Of a stretch of DNA of 64,000 bases, positions 14,663 through 26,995 are shown one piece after another. Made by a program: the position numbers and the translations under genes. The notes under the pieces are model-generated. The model searched no databases. It had not been told where the DNA came from and saw only the letters and a program-made list of their open reading frames with translations. This DNA is from Amblyornis subalaris (lineage: Eukaryota; Chordata; Aves; Passeriformes; Ptilonorhynchidae), in assembly GCA_018881555.1 (NCBI GenBank), contig JACAXG010000054.1:1860001-1924000 (forward strand). Reading direction: 5' to 3'. The first letter of the stretch is position 1. Every line of letters begins with the position of its first letter.

Positions 14663-14821
14663 CTACGCAGTTATCACAAAGGCTGCAATGTGAGGCACGA
14701 GGTGGGCGGAAAATCTTGCAAGTAAAACAATATTTTAGTTTCACTGTCTGTCCATTGATGATCACTTCTTTTGTTCTGGGAGGGGGGCGATATCCTCCTG
14801 AACTGGAGCCATTTGCTATAT
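14663..14821 (-). CDS. ZDHHC14: ZDHHC14 internal coding exon: first half of the cysteine-rich domain
   Basis: The second of the three exons in transcription order encodes 52 full codons plus split codons at both ends. The split first codon completes Asp, followed by [45 protein letters not shown] and SLCDNCV. The spaced Cys/His residues ([13 protein letters not shown]) are the zinc ligands of the cysteine-rich domain that scaffolds the DHHC active site. The [17 protein letters not shown] segment is characteristic of ZDHHC14; ZDHHC9, as I recall it, has a different linker before RPPPR. The acceptor AG is at 14822-14823, with only a modest pyrimidine tract before it. The donor is a perfect G|GTGAGT at 14662-14657. 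Both flanking introns are phase 1, so the reading frame joins 24210 to 14821 and 14663 to 3434 with no stop. An open frame in a different phase overlaps this exon and is not real. Confidence 0.95.
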
Positions 14822-17800
14822 CTAAACATGAAAATATAAGACATGAAATGTTTCACATGAGCTATGATGTATGCACAGAACTGTCCATGATGGCAATCTA
14901 TAGCTAATTTCACATTTATATTAACACATTTAAAATAAACAATTTTTCCCCTTCTAATTCTTCTAAAGTAACATGTAGCAAAGAGATATTTCATTACAAA
15001 TAGTATCCATAGCCAATCAGTTTGAATCAAAGAAACCATCCAAACCCAATGCTCAGATGCTGACAATGACGTTGATCCCAAAACTCTTAGAGTCTCACAC
15101 CCCCTAATAGTTCATAGATAATATATTAAAGACAACTTTGACTACTGGTGTAGGATACCAAAACTTGGAAAAGTTACCTTTAGAATCTTCCTAAATTTTT
15201 TTAGAATTCCTGTAATAAAAAAAGTCTCTCTAGGAGTGCTGCAGAAATCCTACAACCTAATACAGTATCTGCACATTTACTTAAGTAACAGGAGCTGTGT
15301 CATCTGAGCCTGGCATATGCTGAGATCTCTTGAATGCTATGATACAACGGAGCACACTCACAATAGTATTTTACAGCTCTTGCTGTTTAAAAGTTTGCAA
15401 ACCCAATACCCAGTGTTACTACTACACACCCTGAAGTTTGTTTGTTGCANAAAACCAGTTTCCAACTACCTTGTTTGATGCAAGTGGTAGAGTTTTGGGG
15501 TTTGTTTCCTAGCTTCCTTTTAAGATACTACCAATAATTTTTCCAGCAACTAAAGGGCGGATTAGGCGAAGTCATTAAAGCTCAATTTTGCCCAAGCTGA
15601 GCTTTACTCTGAAAGTTCAGCATGTAAAAGTGGTGCCTTTTTCTAGGTTTATCTGGTTTTGTATAGTCACAATCAAATCAAACCACAGAAGTGAAAAAAA
15701 CCCCCTAAATTTATTACTCTTTTATAACAGAACAGCTAAGACAATAAGAAAGTAAAATATTTTCCAATATATGAATGAAAATACATTTCAAAGTCACAGT
15801 CACTTGCACAACTGTGTCTTAAGTTATCCCTCATTTTCATGTGGCACTTGTTCCTGAAAGATCTATGACTTGTATTTGAGCTCAAATTGTTAGAAATATC
15901 ACCCACAATTACAATTTCTACCTATTACACAGCCTACAAACCACATATTTCCCAAGAGGGCAACAAGAAAGGCCTCCCACCTAGCAAAGTACTCACACTG
16001 GCAACAGCACAGCTGTGCTAGCAAAGGTGCAATTATACAATGCGACNGATCTGGCAGCAAATCTAGCTTAAGTTCTCATCTGCTCAACCACTCCACAAAT
16101 ATGCATCAATAAAAGTCTTTGTGAGACACCAGTGTAAACTTGACCATTGAAACAACCAGACTTCAGAAAACTCTTGGAGAAGAGGATGAAAGGAAGGGAG
16201 CAATAGCCAAGATGNATGGAATCTGGGTATGAAGCTCCTAAACATCTATTCTGAGAATGAAGTGGTGAACACTGAAGAAACACCAGCTCAGAAGCAGCCT
16301 CTTGGAGCCTAAAAAGGTANAGACATTCGCTTGTGCTGGATCTATACCAACTCCTGCAATGTTCTTGTGATGCTTGGCCAGGTCCTATAATCTGTACGTA
16401 GAAGCATGGATGACTCATTGGTTTCCATAACTATCAATTATACTGATTTTTACCTCAAGGCCAATACTACTTGACACAGTATTTTTGATTAAATAAGTAT
16501 TGCATTACAATCTACCAGTGTATTTCAGAGTATTAGCTGAAAATATGTTCTCTGGAAGGCACAGCACCACTGCGCTTACACTATTTAAAGCTTTACAGAG
16601 ATATGGATNTTTCCCTAAATCCAGAAGACAGGAAAGAATTTCTTATCATTCATAACAGCAAGAAAAGCTTCTGGTGACATTATAACCAGCAGGCATGTAA
16701 TAGTCATAGTCCTTCTAGAAATCCTTGTGCATTACAAAACACAGTGTTATGTCCATTTCTGATCAAAGTTTGGTCAAGATAAGACTTAAACGAACATAAA
16801 TCTCATTAGTCCTAGTTAATTTTTTTAATTGAATAAAGCATTTAACATATCTATGTATGGCATATTCATTAATAAGTCAAAGATTTTCATGTGATACTCA
16901 AATTTAGGTGCATAATCATGAAAAATACTAATAAAGCCTGAATTTCATCTAGGTGTAGCTTTCTATACTGCTAGAAAAGCTGATGCATTGAATTTCCTAA
17001 AATAACAGTAATATTTCAGATTTTCTTCTTTTACAAAATATTATTATTCCTGAGTATGTACACACTCATTGAAAGAAAATTACTTAAACCAGTCAAGGGG
17101 AATTGTTCAGAAGAAAAATGCTCTTTTTCCTAGATAAACATTTATTTTATAAAATGCACATTGACTAAACCCAGTATTTCCCCTTCCTTTCAAGAAGTTC
17201 AAAAAGTGCACTGCAATTATTTTAAATGGGCTTTGGCAGAATCTCAAAGGCAACTTCTGTCTTTTCTGGTGGAGAAATGAGGCTACTGTCCAGCCCATTA
17301 TATTTACAACACTGGTCTTCTAAGAGGATCTCCTCCCAAATATTTGCAGGCAAGTTCACAGAGACAGCAAATCCTAGCTCTCTGAGAATTAATCTCGAAA
17401 TCCAAGGTTGAAAGCTGATGCAAATGAAATTAAAGTAAACAGTCTTGCTGACTTTCCATGGACTCAGAATTTTACTCAAAATCCTAAATTGCATAATCAA
17501 ACCTGAATTTTCCAGTGTTCCTGTTTACTAACATCTTTTTCCTGGAAACAAGCAACAGAGCAAGGTCAAATGTGCTTGAGATTTAATATGATTTACCTAA
17601 CCTAAATGTGCTAAACATGTCCTGGTCTCACTGTGAATTTTCAGACTGTAATTCACCTTCAACTGTTCATACGTGGGGTCTAACACAGTTAAATCTTTCA
17701 ATGTGTGAGGCCTGTGTGAGGCACAGTAAGACTAACCTTCAAGGAATTACTGTACCCAAATGACCCGTGTTTGACCACTACTACATTTTTCTCATCCATT

Positions 17801-19409
17801 CTATTATTGATGTAGTAATGCAAGTTATTTCACAAAAAGGCTCAAATTTACCCACTAATGGGATTGCCATCCAAACTCTCTGTTCTGACACATTTTGTAA
17901 CTTCTCCAGCAGGGTTAACTGTTCATGCACTAGATGTGGCTCCAGCATTTTTATTACCTATTACAAAAACCGCAGATATGCAATCTATGTCTTTGCAGGA
18001 CCAAGACTGAACTGCTCCAAGAAAGTAACTCTAAGTGTTTAATGGAGATACAGCACAGCCTAGCAACCTTCTAACGTGACAACAAACCACTTAGACTTCT
18101 CAATTTATTATGGTGAAAACAAATGGGAGGTGCTGATGAAACACAGAAGCTGCAAGTTTGTATACGTATCACTAGGATTCTCCTGCTCAGTCAAGGGTTG
18201 GCTTTTTGGTCAATGTTTCTAAGAACCCAAGACAAACAGCCTCCACAAGGCCTCCCTACATCGTCTCTATACAACCCTCACAACCATATCATGCAAGGAT
18301 TGCTGACAACTATGAGAGGACACAATTTCAATTGTTAAACAATATTATTAGAAAAGTCAGTAAATTGAAATAATTGTAATGTTTCCTCAGGAGAAAATGA
18401 CAATGTAAAGAAAAAAACTTTTATGTATAACCTATAACATCTGAAAAACAATAGGGAAAAAACCCAACCAAAACAAAACAAAGGCCTCCAAAAATGTAAA
18501 CTTCTAAGAACTGACTTCCTCTTTGTTTATCCACTTAAATTTAAGATACTTGCTTAAGAACAGTAGGCTGCAAGAGGAAAGAGTAATTTATTTCTTGGAG
18601 AGGAAGAGAACTTTAATAAAATGCTCTTGTTTCCAGACAGTAATCTCAGGGACAAAAAATACTGGCTTAGACTGAAACCAGCAGCTGCTAACTGCATTCT
18701 TCACATACTTCTTCATCTGACAGCCAACAAGAGATATCGACCACATATTGCTCCTGACTTTAAAGACTTGCTGCCTTAGATTTTTCTGAAATCATGTATT
18801 ATTTTCTTGAAAATAGAGTTGCACAATCATCTTGAAGTCTAAAACTCGATGTAAGAGGTATGCACGTTCCCAGAAAGAAATGTAATTTTTAGTGATTTGC
18901 TGAGGGAAAGAAGAGAGGAAGAGCTTTCCAAGACTTACCTGGCACACAAAGTAATTTCAATACATTTATTTTAAGAACGTTGTTTAAAGAGTGCAATATC
19001 AGGTACAACTATAAGCCTAGGAAGTGGTTATCCCACCTTTGGAGAAAAAGCAAAACATGTTATACCCACAAACGGTATGAATTTGTTCAGGCCACTGTCA
19101 GTTCTATGAAATGCCTATGCTGTGGTACAGATTTTATTTTATAAGGCTATAATGAAATCAAATTCTGCACTTCAAAATAAACGAAAGGCAGGTAAGGAAT
19201 TGTGAAGGAGTCTCAAATGGGGTCTTGAGCATCAGTGTAAATTAGATAGCCAAGACATAAACAATTTCCAGAGATGGTGTGCTGGTGTAGCTCATACATT
19301 GAGTTCAGGGCTTTTGAAAACACAAAAGCAAGCAAGCAGAAACTGTGAACTGGCCTAAGCNGGTTGTACAGATTAAATTAGGAAGATATACATAACTTAA
19401 GACAGTTAG

Positions 19410-19530
19410 TCTGAAGAAAAATCAAAGCATTTTAAGGCTGGAAGGACAAATTACCATGACCATCTTTTCATTTATCTGCATCACCTATCCAATGCAAACA
19501 AGATCAATACAGCGAAACACTTGTTAAAAC
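19410..19530 (-). mobile_element. Decayed CR1-type LINE 3' end
   Basis: The plus strand around 19430-19470 reads AAAGCATTTTAAGGCTGGAA, then GGAC, an ATGACCATC block and CATCACCTATCCAATG. This resembles the reverse complement of sauropsid CR1 3' ends (antisense pattern: TTAAGG.TGGAAGGGACC..., ATGATCATCTAGTC). The element would lie on the minus strand. It is highly diverged and its limits are approximate. Confidence 0.4.
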
Positions 19531-19979
19531 TTGTATACGTCAGCTGGACAAATGCTTTCACATCTATAAAACCCATTCTCCTGGATTTGGTTATCATTCT
19601 AAGCCTTCATATTTAGAAGTTTACATTTTCCACTTGAAGTGACTTCACAATAACCTATCATAACTGCAAAGAGGCTACAAAATAAGGCTGCTCCTAGTAT
19701 TTATGTTTCCATAGAAAAAGCAGCCCCACTCAATATAATAGTTTGTGTGATTGCAGAAGCCATGCTTATACGCACCATTAAAATAATGCAACTACCACTG
19801 GGGTACCCCTGGAAATAATGACTTTTCAATTTTAATGACTGTGGATGCTGAAAAGCTTTCAGCAGAGAAATCTTCCAGCTTTCACAGCATTCTGTGAGAG
19901 CCTGCTTTTTCTCACGCAAGCTATGAAAAACAGTGAGACGGTTTTGTAAACGAATCCTTTTATCTTGCACCTGTGAAGT

Positions 19980-20204
19980 TGTTATGTAGTATTGTTAAGA
20001 TACTGACTAGACAAATATTTTGAAATAGGTGTTGCAAGGTCCAGCCAATCACCCTGAGAGGTGGGTGGCCAAAGGACCAATGACCTTATGGCATTCAAGT
20101 ATACTAAGGTATATAACAAGTCTGTAAATTAATAAATAATGCCATTCCACGTTCTTCCTGGATGGTACTTTGTGTTGGGATTTCACTCCGTCCCCAGTAC
20201 AACA
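19980..20204 (+). mobile_element. Probable solo LTR of an old endogenous retrovirus
   Basis: A compact stretch has LTR-like order: two CCAAT boxes (20045-20049 and 20077-20081), a TATA box TATATAA at 20110-20116, then AATAAA at 20131-20136, followed by a short R/U5-like tail ending ...CCCCAGTACAACA. The putative ends are TG (19980) and CA (20204). GTGA beside both ends could be part of a target-site duplication, but this is weak. No gag, pol or env sequence lies next to it, so it is a solo LTR or a fragment. The family cannot be named from sequence alone. Confidence 0.5.
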
Positions 20205-20879
20205 GTGACAAATGACAGTTACAATTGAAGTAAAAATACTACTTCAATAAGTTTAATGTTGCATTTAGAGGAAAAAGAGTCCTGCTGCATTTCAGTGAAA
20301 TTCTAGCACTTTACAGCAAATAAAATTACCTTCAGTAACTTTACATTACATAAGCCACATGCATCTAGTTGCTTTTGTTGTATTATGTGAAAACCCCAAC
20401 AAACTACAGTATTTTAAGACTTTTGCTCCTCCTCTCTTAGGCCAAATGCATGTATGTATTGAATATGCTTACAGGTCCTGTTTTCTAGACTTCTCTGTTT
20501 AGCTGCCTTCCTCTTGCGTTTCTACACATGGTGTGGGGAAAGTCAGATAATGAAATGAACCCTTGTCACCACTNGGTATCACAGAATGTCACTTCTTCTA
20601 GTTCATGTAATGACCCTTCTTCCAACATGTCCCAAAAAGGATTTCCTCTTTTTGTCATATCACAATGCTAACTCAATCTGTTTGTTGATAACACTCAAGT
20701 CTCCTCTTCCTGCACCATTCAGCACTTAGACCCTTTTTTGTTAGTATTTGAATTCCACTTGTAGTCATGCATCTTGTGTTTTTTCCCTAAAGTTGCTAAG
20801 ACTATTTAAAATATACTAAAAAAAAAATTAAATCAAANCCAGTGATTGCAAATTTCTCTATCTCACCACCAACTTCAGA

Positions 20880-21190
20880 GTTAAACCTATTCCTCATGAG
20901 CCCATAATCAGTCTCTGCAAGGTCCTACTTGAGCACTTACCAGTCATCACTATTAGAGTGTCTTTTCAAAAAGTTGCTCATTGACTTAGAGGCAACTTCA
21001 TCTAGACCTGATTTCCAAAACTTATATAGTAAGAATCCTATGCAGGACATTATCAAGAGCTTAATTAGAGTGAAAAATTAAGCACACCTGCTGCTTCTTT
21101 CCCAGCAAGACAGTTACTCTTTCAATGAAGGACATAATTTTGGTTACACTTGATCTGCTCTTGAAATTCTTTATTGCTTGGTTTGAGACT
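20880..21190 (-). pseudogene. Decayed CR1-like LINE ORF2 (reverse transcriptase) fossil
   Basis: Translating the minus strand from about 21158 gives KSRSSVTKIMSFIERVTVLL, then GKKQQVCLIFHSN, a stop, and ALDNVLHRILTI. This follows the CR1 reverse-transcriptase block of the form ..SC.TNL..F.D.VT....DG..V..V.LDFSKAFDTV.H.IL..KL. At least two in-frame stops show it is dead. The flanks (20560-20880) may belong to the same copy but are too diverged to call. It is an ancient insertion, judging from the decay. Confidence 0.6.
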
Positions 21191-21774
21191 CAAATAGCCA
21201 TAACCCCGGAGCCTTGACAGGCTCAATTCTTATAATTTGATCATTTAGCAGTGTACTCCATGTCTTTCCAGACAGAGAACAGTTTCTAGCAATAGAATCA
21301 ACAGATTTCTATTAAAGTAGAACATTAGATAAACCAATAAAGATACAGTCGATTAACAGACTTTTAAACTACAACTACTTTCCCTCTTCTGACCTGCTCT
21401 TTCTATCAGCTGTCAAGAAGTGTACAAGTTATCTTCTGAGATCAAAGCAGCATTGAATCCTTCAGATTGGCCCCTGCTATTTCTCATTTCCCAATTACAC
21501 AGCATGCCTTCACCTTTTCTTTCTTCCTCTGACCTCTAACAGAACCTGTCCTGTTGTCTTCTACTGTTGCTTACTGATTGTAACTGACTTTATTCTTCTT
21601 TTGCCTTTCCCACGCATTCCCAACATGCTTGTGCCATCTCTTTATACCGACCTTTAGAAACTATCTCCACTTCTGGCACAAGTATCTTTCTGACTACAAA
21701 CAAATACAATCAGAATGGTCTCTTATTACACTTCCCAACCTTCCTCTGTATGAGGATAGCTTGATGATCTGTAT

Positions 21775-21835
21775 TTAATATAATTTTTAATATACTAATA
21801 TATAATTTTTTAAATATAATTTTTCAATAACACAA
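21775..21835. repeat. AT-rich low-complexity patch
   Basis: Repeated AATATAATTTTT-like blocks with nearly no G or C. The TATAATTTTT word recurs three times. No gene is associated with it. Confidence 0.7.
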
Positions 21836-23337
21836 GTTACTTTTGCTTTTTGGACAATCTCTTTTTTTTTTTCAGTTCCTTTCACTTTTGGTTTTTTTAT
21901 CAACACAGCAAATTCTCAAGAAGTAACTGCTTTCCATTCCTGTANCCTGCAGGTGGAAACAGCAGCATGACAGCTCTGTTAGTCCCCCATCGCCACCTAA
22001 GAAAGAGTGATAGCCTAGGTGGAAATATTTTTTGCTCTCAGTATGACCACCCTGTTTCCAGAAAGTCACCTGAAAGTACCATCAGCTTCTTTAGAAGGTC
22101 TTATTTTGAGAACCATTCTCCCTNATCAGCTCATCATATTCTATGCTTTCTAATGTAAAAAAAAAAGTTTGATAAGTTTTAGAAGAACTTCAAAATAGCA
22201 TTCTTAAATCAGAGTTCCTCGTCTTGGGACACAAAACTGTTTCTCACTGCATCTGTAATAATTTCTGGGAGGCTGCTTCCCAAAGAGAAGCAGGGAAGGG
22301 TAAGACTCAAGTATCAGAATTATTTGAATCAAGTAAAAATCACAAATAGGACAGACTACATACACACATTTTAGAAAAGAAACTATTCGGTAAAGGCATT
22401 ATTTTTAGGTGAGTTATCTGAAGAACTTCTTGCCTAGAAGTAGATTACTGTTAACCTTGCATGTCATCTTTAGAAGGCACCTCAAGTTCAAAGGTACAGC
22501 AAGTTCCAATCAAACCTGAATGATAGTTTTGAAGCATCTGAGTTTCTTTTCAAACACAGGAGCCATTCAACTTTTCCTGCTGCACAGATACCACTCCACT
22601 AGGATACACTTTTTAAGGGCACATTAAAAAATATATTCTAACAGTACAAAAATGTTTCTTTCCATTGTTGAATCCAGAATCACAATTTTAAGGCAGAATG
22701 ATTTCGTAGAGCTACCTAGCTTGTTCCTCTATTACACTTGCCATAAGCCCTCATGCTTGGGAACTCCACATTTGCTGGCAATGTAATTCCTTGCTTCAAT
22801 ACTCCAATGGCCCTTTTTGGAAGACTACTGCCTTTGCTACCGCTGAAGAAGAGACAGTGGCTTTGAATCAGCTCAGCAGCCTGAACCTGTGAAGCAAGTA
22901 TGCAATACCATTTAAAAAAAATAATAATTTACAACCACAAGTTCTGAAACAGTCACACATGGAAACATTTTGACTCTCCTAATCAACTTTTTTCCTAGCA
23001 TTCAATTTGTATTTTTAGTTTTGTATTTAGCCAAAACTCTATCGGACAGATGCTAACAAAAAAATTATTATTGTCAGTTGCTTATTCGAAATAATTTACT
23101 TCCTGACATAGATCAATGTTTCTTTGAACACACAGTAAAGAAGCAATGCCTTAAACAGGAATCTGTGCCTGTGTTTTGGACTAAAGCTAGTACCTTATTT
23201 TAGGTAAAGAATTCTTTGAAGGAGATCAATGAAAGTAGACCATAATATCGATTAGGAAAAGGCACTAAATGAATGCTTCATTATATTTTTCCATATTTTT
23301 ATGCACTTCTGAAATTCAGATGAACAGCAGACATTTT

Positions 23338-23387
23338 AATACTTCTATCATAAAAAGTATATATCTTAGTTATAATACTTCTATCAT
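23338..23387. repeat. 14-bp direct repeat, 36 bp apart
   Basis: AATACTTCTATCAT occurs at 23338-23351 and again at 23374-23387. It lies within a generally AT-rich stretch. Its meaning is unknown and probably local duplication. Confidence 0.7.
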
Positions 23388-24209
23388 CACTAAGTATCAT
23401 ACTATAGTACTAAATATCAAGGATGCTGGAGGTATTTCTTCTGTGCTTGCATAGACCTGTTATCTGTCTTTTCAATTAAATGAGTGAACATTTCTCTGAA
23501 ATTGCTTCAGAAAAATGGTATTTCCATTGACTATTGTATCAAAGCAGATATGGTAGCCTTAGCAGCTTACTAAGCACACAAACCCACTATTTATGAAGCA
23601 GCTCTGCAAACTTGTCCTGCATTTTCTTATCCAGGTAGCACATTTCAGCATATTTGTAGCTGTAGAAATCCCACTCAGAATTTACTTAACAATGCCCTTG
23701 CTAAGTAAGGATGATTAAAGTCTAGCTCTCTCCTTTAATTATGCTGGCTTTACACAAGTAAAAAATGGAGACATTTTTACTGTATATTAACACAGAGACT
23801 TATCTGACTCTTTTGCAATATAAATAACAATTAAATTCAGCTAAACTCTGAGGACACACTATTTTAAAAGATGCACAATTGTAGAACTTTCGCAACATCA
23901 GCTTTCTTGCCAAAAACACTTTAAAAAGTACTTTCTTGCATACCACAGAGAGATTTCTACCAGACTTGCTGAAAAGCATGTACAGTACTATCAGTCTAAA
24001 ACGCCAGGATTTTGTTTACTTTCTTGGTGAAGAACTGATCAATTATCTTTCCACAGGAATCACTGCAATGTCATCAGACATTACAATTCCAGAACAATCA
24101 CTGGGCAAGACAGGAGTAACTCCTCCCTTGAGCAGAGCAGCACACTGCCTTCACACAGCACATGCACCCTCGGGAGGAAAGCGAAGAGACAACAGACCTT
24201 CAGTGTTAC

Positions 24210-24370
24210 CTATTTGTCTCTCTAGATCTGCTGCCTCATCTGGTGTTGCGCGGGGGAGGACACCAGGATCACTGAAACTAGTACGCAGCAGGGTCCCCAT
24301 CACGAAAAAGAAAAGAATCCCACCAATTGCAGGTATAGCAGGCGTAATCTTCTCTGACAAATATGGACAA
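24210..24370 (-). CDS. ZDHHC14: ZDHHC14 internal coding exon: TM2 and DPG motif
   Basis: Internal exon of a DHHC-family protein S-acyltransferase, an integral membrane enzyme that transfers palmitate from acyl-CoA to cysteines of target proteins, usually at the Golgi or ER. The minus strand reads one base of a split codon, 53 full codons, then one base. The protein starts CPYLSEKITPAIPAIGG, has a hydrophobic TM2 stretch (GGILFFFVMGTLL), the family's DPG motif in SFSDPGVLPR, and ends in ATPDEAADLERQI. These blocks match ZDHHC14; from memory the paralogue ZDHHC9 reads ALPDEAAFIEMEI here. The acceptor is a strong polypyrimidine tract plus CAG at 24371-24373 (phase 2). The donor is G|GTAACA at 24209-24204 (phase 1), with C instead of G at +5, so it is weaker than consensus. 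The split Asp codon joins correctly to the next exon at 14821. Family assignment is near certain; ZDHHC14 rather than ZDHHC18 or ZDHHC9 is very likely. Confidence 0.93.
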
Positions 24371-26934
24371 CTGGAAAAAGAAAAAGATTAAACAATCAGC
24401 AACACTTAGTGCAACTTGCTCTCAAAAACTATTTCCCTCTATACATGCATATGAAGAATTCACTTTCTTCTCTTGATACATTACTTGCCTTGCAATGTTT
24501 ATTGAAGCTGAAATTTCTGTTTATGTGTTTATGGCACTTCTGGAATTTCTCATAATATTTTCAATATAATAAAGGCACAAGTAGCATAATAATGACCTCA
24601 CTAATATGCAATACTCATTTACATAAGAAAATAAAATATTTTTATTACAGGATAATAAGCTTCCTTATTATAACAGATAATATTCCTTCACCTACTGCCC
24701 AATTACATAAAAGTAAATTGGGCAGAGAGAGGGAAGGGGAAATAACCTGAAGAAGCACATAACATGAAGAAATAAGCTACACTGAAAAACATAATTAANT
24801 CTAAAATGAATTTATCATCCACCAGAAAGATGGTGCTCAAGAACTTGCGACGCATTGCTTCATCAGCCTTGGTGTGTATCAACATTATAACACCACTACT
24901 GATTTTCTTTCTTAACCCATTTCTTGTAACTTGGTAAACTTGTTTAGTTATTTACAAGGTAAGACGAGTGCAAATGATACCGCAACNCACCTGGGACCAA
25001 ACATCCTGTCTGGTCAGGGGGCATGTCTATGGCAACATCAACAGCCCTTGAACAGGACAAAAACAGCTCTATGTTTACCAGATTCATGATATACATGCAG
25101 GGTTTAAGACTGGATTACAGTTTTAGCAAGTTTTCCTCTGTGCTTCACATATGATTAAATCAAAACGGACACAAACACTGGAATCTAACCAATACACAAA
25201 TACAAGAAGCTCTTTACAGCTGTGCAAAAAGAAGGGATATGAACACTTAGACATTACACAAGCACTGCAGCACCATCTTAAAAAATACACAGGCTGAAGA
25301 CTCTACTCATAGCTCTTATATTAAGTAGGTATGGATAGAATACCGAGATGGCTTCATGGATTTCTGATGTCTGCATAAGAAGTCATAAAATAAGCCTACA
25401 ACCAACATGAGTCGAAAAATCAACAAGTTCTAGGCNTTAGGGCTTCATCTAAAGCTTCTAGGTATCAATCAGGTTTAATTAACATTGTCTTCCTTGTTTC
25501 TGCTTACTACCTTAAATAATCATTCAGACATGCAAGCTTTTGCACTGCAAGTCAGTTAACCTCAGTGGAATGTTAACTCTGAGCAAGTGATGACAGTGTC
25601 AGCCCCACTGCCCATCACTTCTGCNGACAGGGTGGGGAGAGAACAGAAACACTTTTCATACCAGCTACCATGTACAAAGCATTCATCTCCCCGCATAATC
25701 CTGTTAAACATACTTGGCTATTTCATCAAACATAGTGGGTTTCATGGATACAGTGAGTCCACACATATCACACAGTGCATAACATAACAAGTGGAGACCA
25801 TCTCTCCCTACAATACAATACCACAGGTGCAACAAGTTATGAAAGATTAAAAAGACAACTGGGTATAAAAAAAGGCAAGGATGGAGAGATACTGTAGTTT
25901 CATATAACAAATAGACTGCTGAAATACTAGGAAACGTCCTTCAAATGTATACTTTTAGGAAAATCTGTTTCAAAGACCCAGATTTATGAAATCAGTGCTA
26001 ACTAAAGGAAGCAGCAGCAAGACATAAGCCTTGGTAGCTATAAGCCTTGCTCCCTTCATGTCAGAGAACTCAGTCAAAACGAACAGCCAAAGAGAAGCTT
26101 TCATATCGCGTAAATGTCTTACTGCTCAATTTATTTCTTGCCACAAAGGATTAGTGAAATCAAAACTACTGTAATATGCTCAGACAAGAGTACAAATAGG
26201 CTGCAAGAAGATATTTTTAAAAGGATTAGAGGGAACGTCTACATTAATGAACACTAAATATAGCACAGTGCTATTACTCTTCTATTGCATTATTCATTAT
26301 ACNTACCAAAGAAATTGCAACTGTGATGAAGTCTGTTGACCAAACAAGAGCTGTTATGTGTGCAAAAGGTAACATGAGATAATCTCAGGGTACCATAGTA
26401 GGCACAGTACAATTCCAACACTTGCCAACTCAAAACCAGCAATGGCATTACATACACAACTTAAATTCCCACTGATACTCAGAGAATGGAAACTAATAGC
26501 CATCATGACTCTAACATGTTTNAACAGTAATTTCATATGAAATTGGTAGAAAGAACGAATTCCTATGCTGAAATACTGAGAAAGCCTTGCATTGCTGAAA
26601 AGTGATGTTTTCCATATAGTAAAAAAGCATGAAAAAATAATCTGTCTCTGCCTTGCAGGACCAAGTCCCCCTGCAGCGAAAAAATCCCCACTTGCAAAGC
26701 CCTGTACACTCTTCACAATAAGCAAGTGTNAGGTAAACTGCTTTGCCTGAAGGTGTTTTCAGGGTTTAACAACCTGTATTTTACCAGCNTTGACTCGGAA
26801 TTAATCTAGCAAGAATGCAGAAAAGACTGAAGATGACATCTTTGGCAATAATAACCAAGTAATGTCCCACCAATTCAAAAACTATTTCAAGCTGAGAAAC
26901 CAGTCCTTGCAGTTCCTTACAGAGATTCAGACAG

Positions 26935-26995
26935 TAAGTCCGGGCAGGACCATTTAATCCAGTCTGATTTCTGTACAGACCATGCAATATTACAT
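26935..26995 (-). mobile_element. Possible ancient CR1 fragment
   Basis: The plus strand reads GGACCATTTAATCCAGTCTG, then ATTTCTGTACAGACCATGCA. This parallels the antisense CR1 pattern GACCATTATGATC..CTAGTCTGAC with CTCC....ACACAGGCCATAG seen in reptile and bird CR1. It is short and diverged, so this call is tentative. Confidence 0.3.

Larger units (their letters stand above)
14822..24209 (-). other. ZDHHC14: ZDHHC14 intron (complete, 9,388 bp, phase 1)
   Basis: A complete intron between the donor GTAACA at 24209-24204 and the acceptor AG at 14823-14822. It is richer in transposon fossils than the next intron: a CR1-like tail near 19410, an LTR-like element at 19980-20204 and a CR1 reverse-transcriptase fossil at about 20880-21190. 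A very AT-rich patch lies at 21775-21835. No further exon was found. Confidence 0.85.

Noticed and set aside
14674..15081. 135-codon open frame, minus strand
   Set aside because: It overlaps the exon 14663-14821 but in a different frame from the CFTC...CDNC coding frame; the upstream part is intronic.
23936..24391. Longest open frame in the window (151 codons, plus strand)
   Set aside because: It runs antisense across the real exon 24210-24370; the codon structure of the exon keeps stops rare on the other strand. No domain is recognisable.
26490..26530. Minus-strand RVMMA peptide resembling the RIMMAR segment of the ZDHHC14 N-terminal exon
   Set aside because: Neighbouring residues (ISFHSLSISG on one side, LLXKH on the other) do not match the TM1 exon, and no splice donor follows in the right frame.
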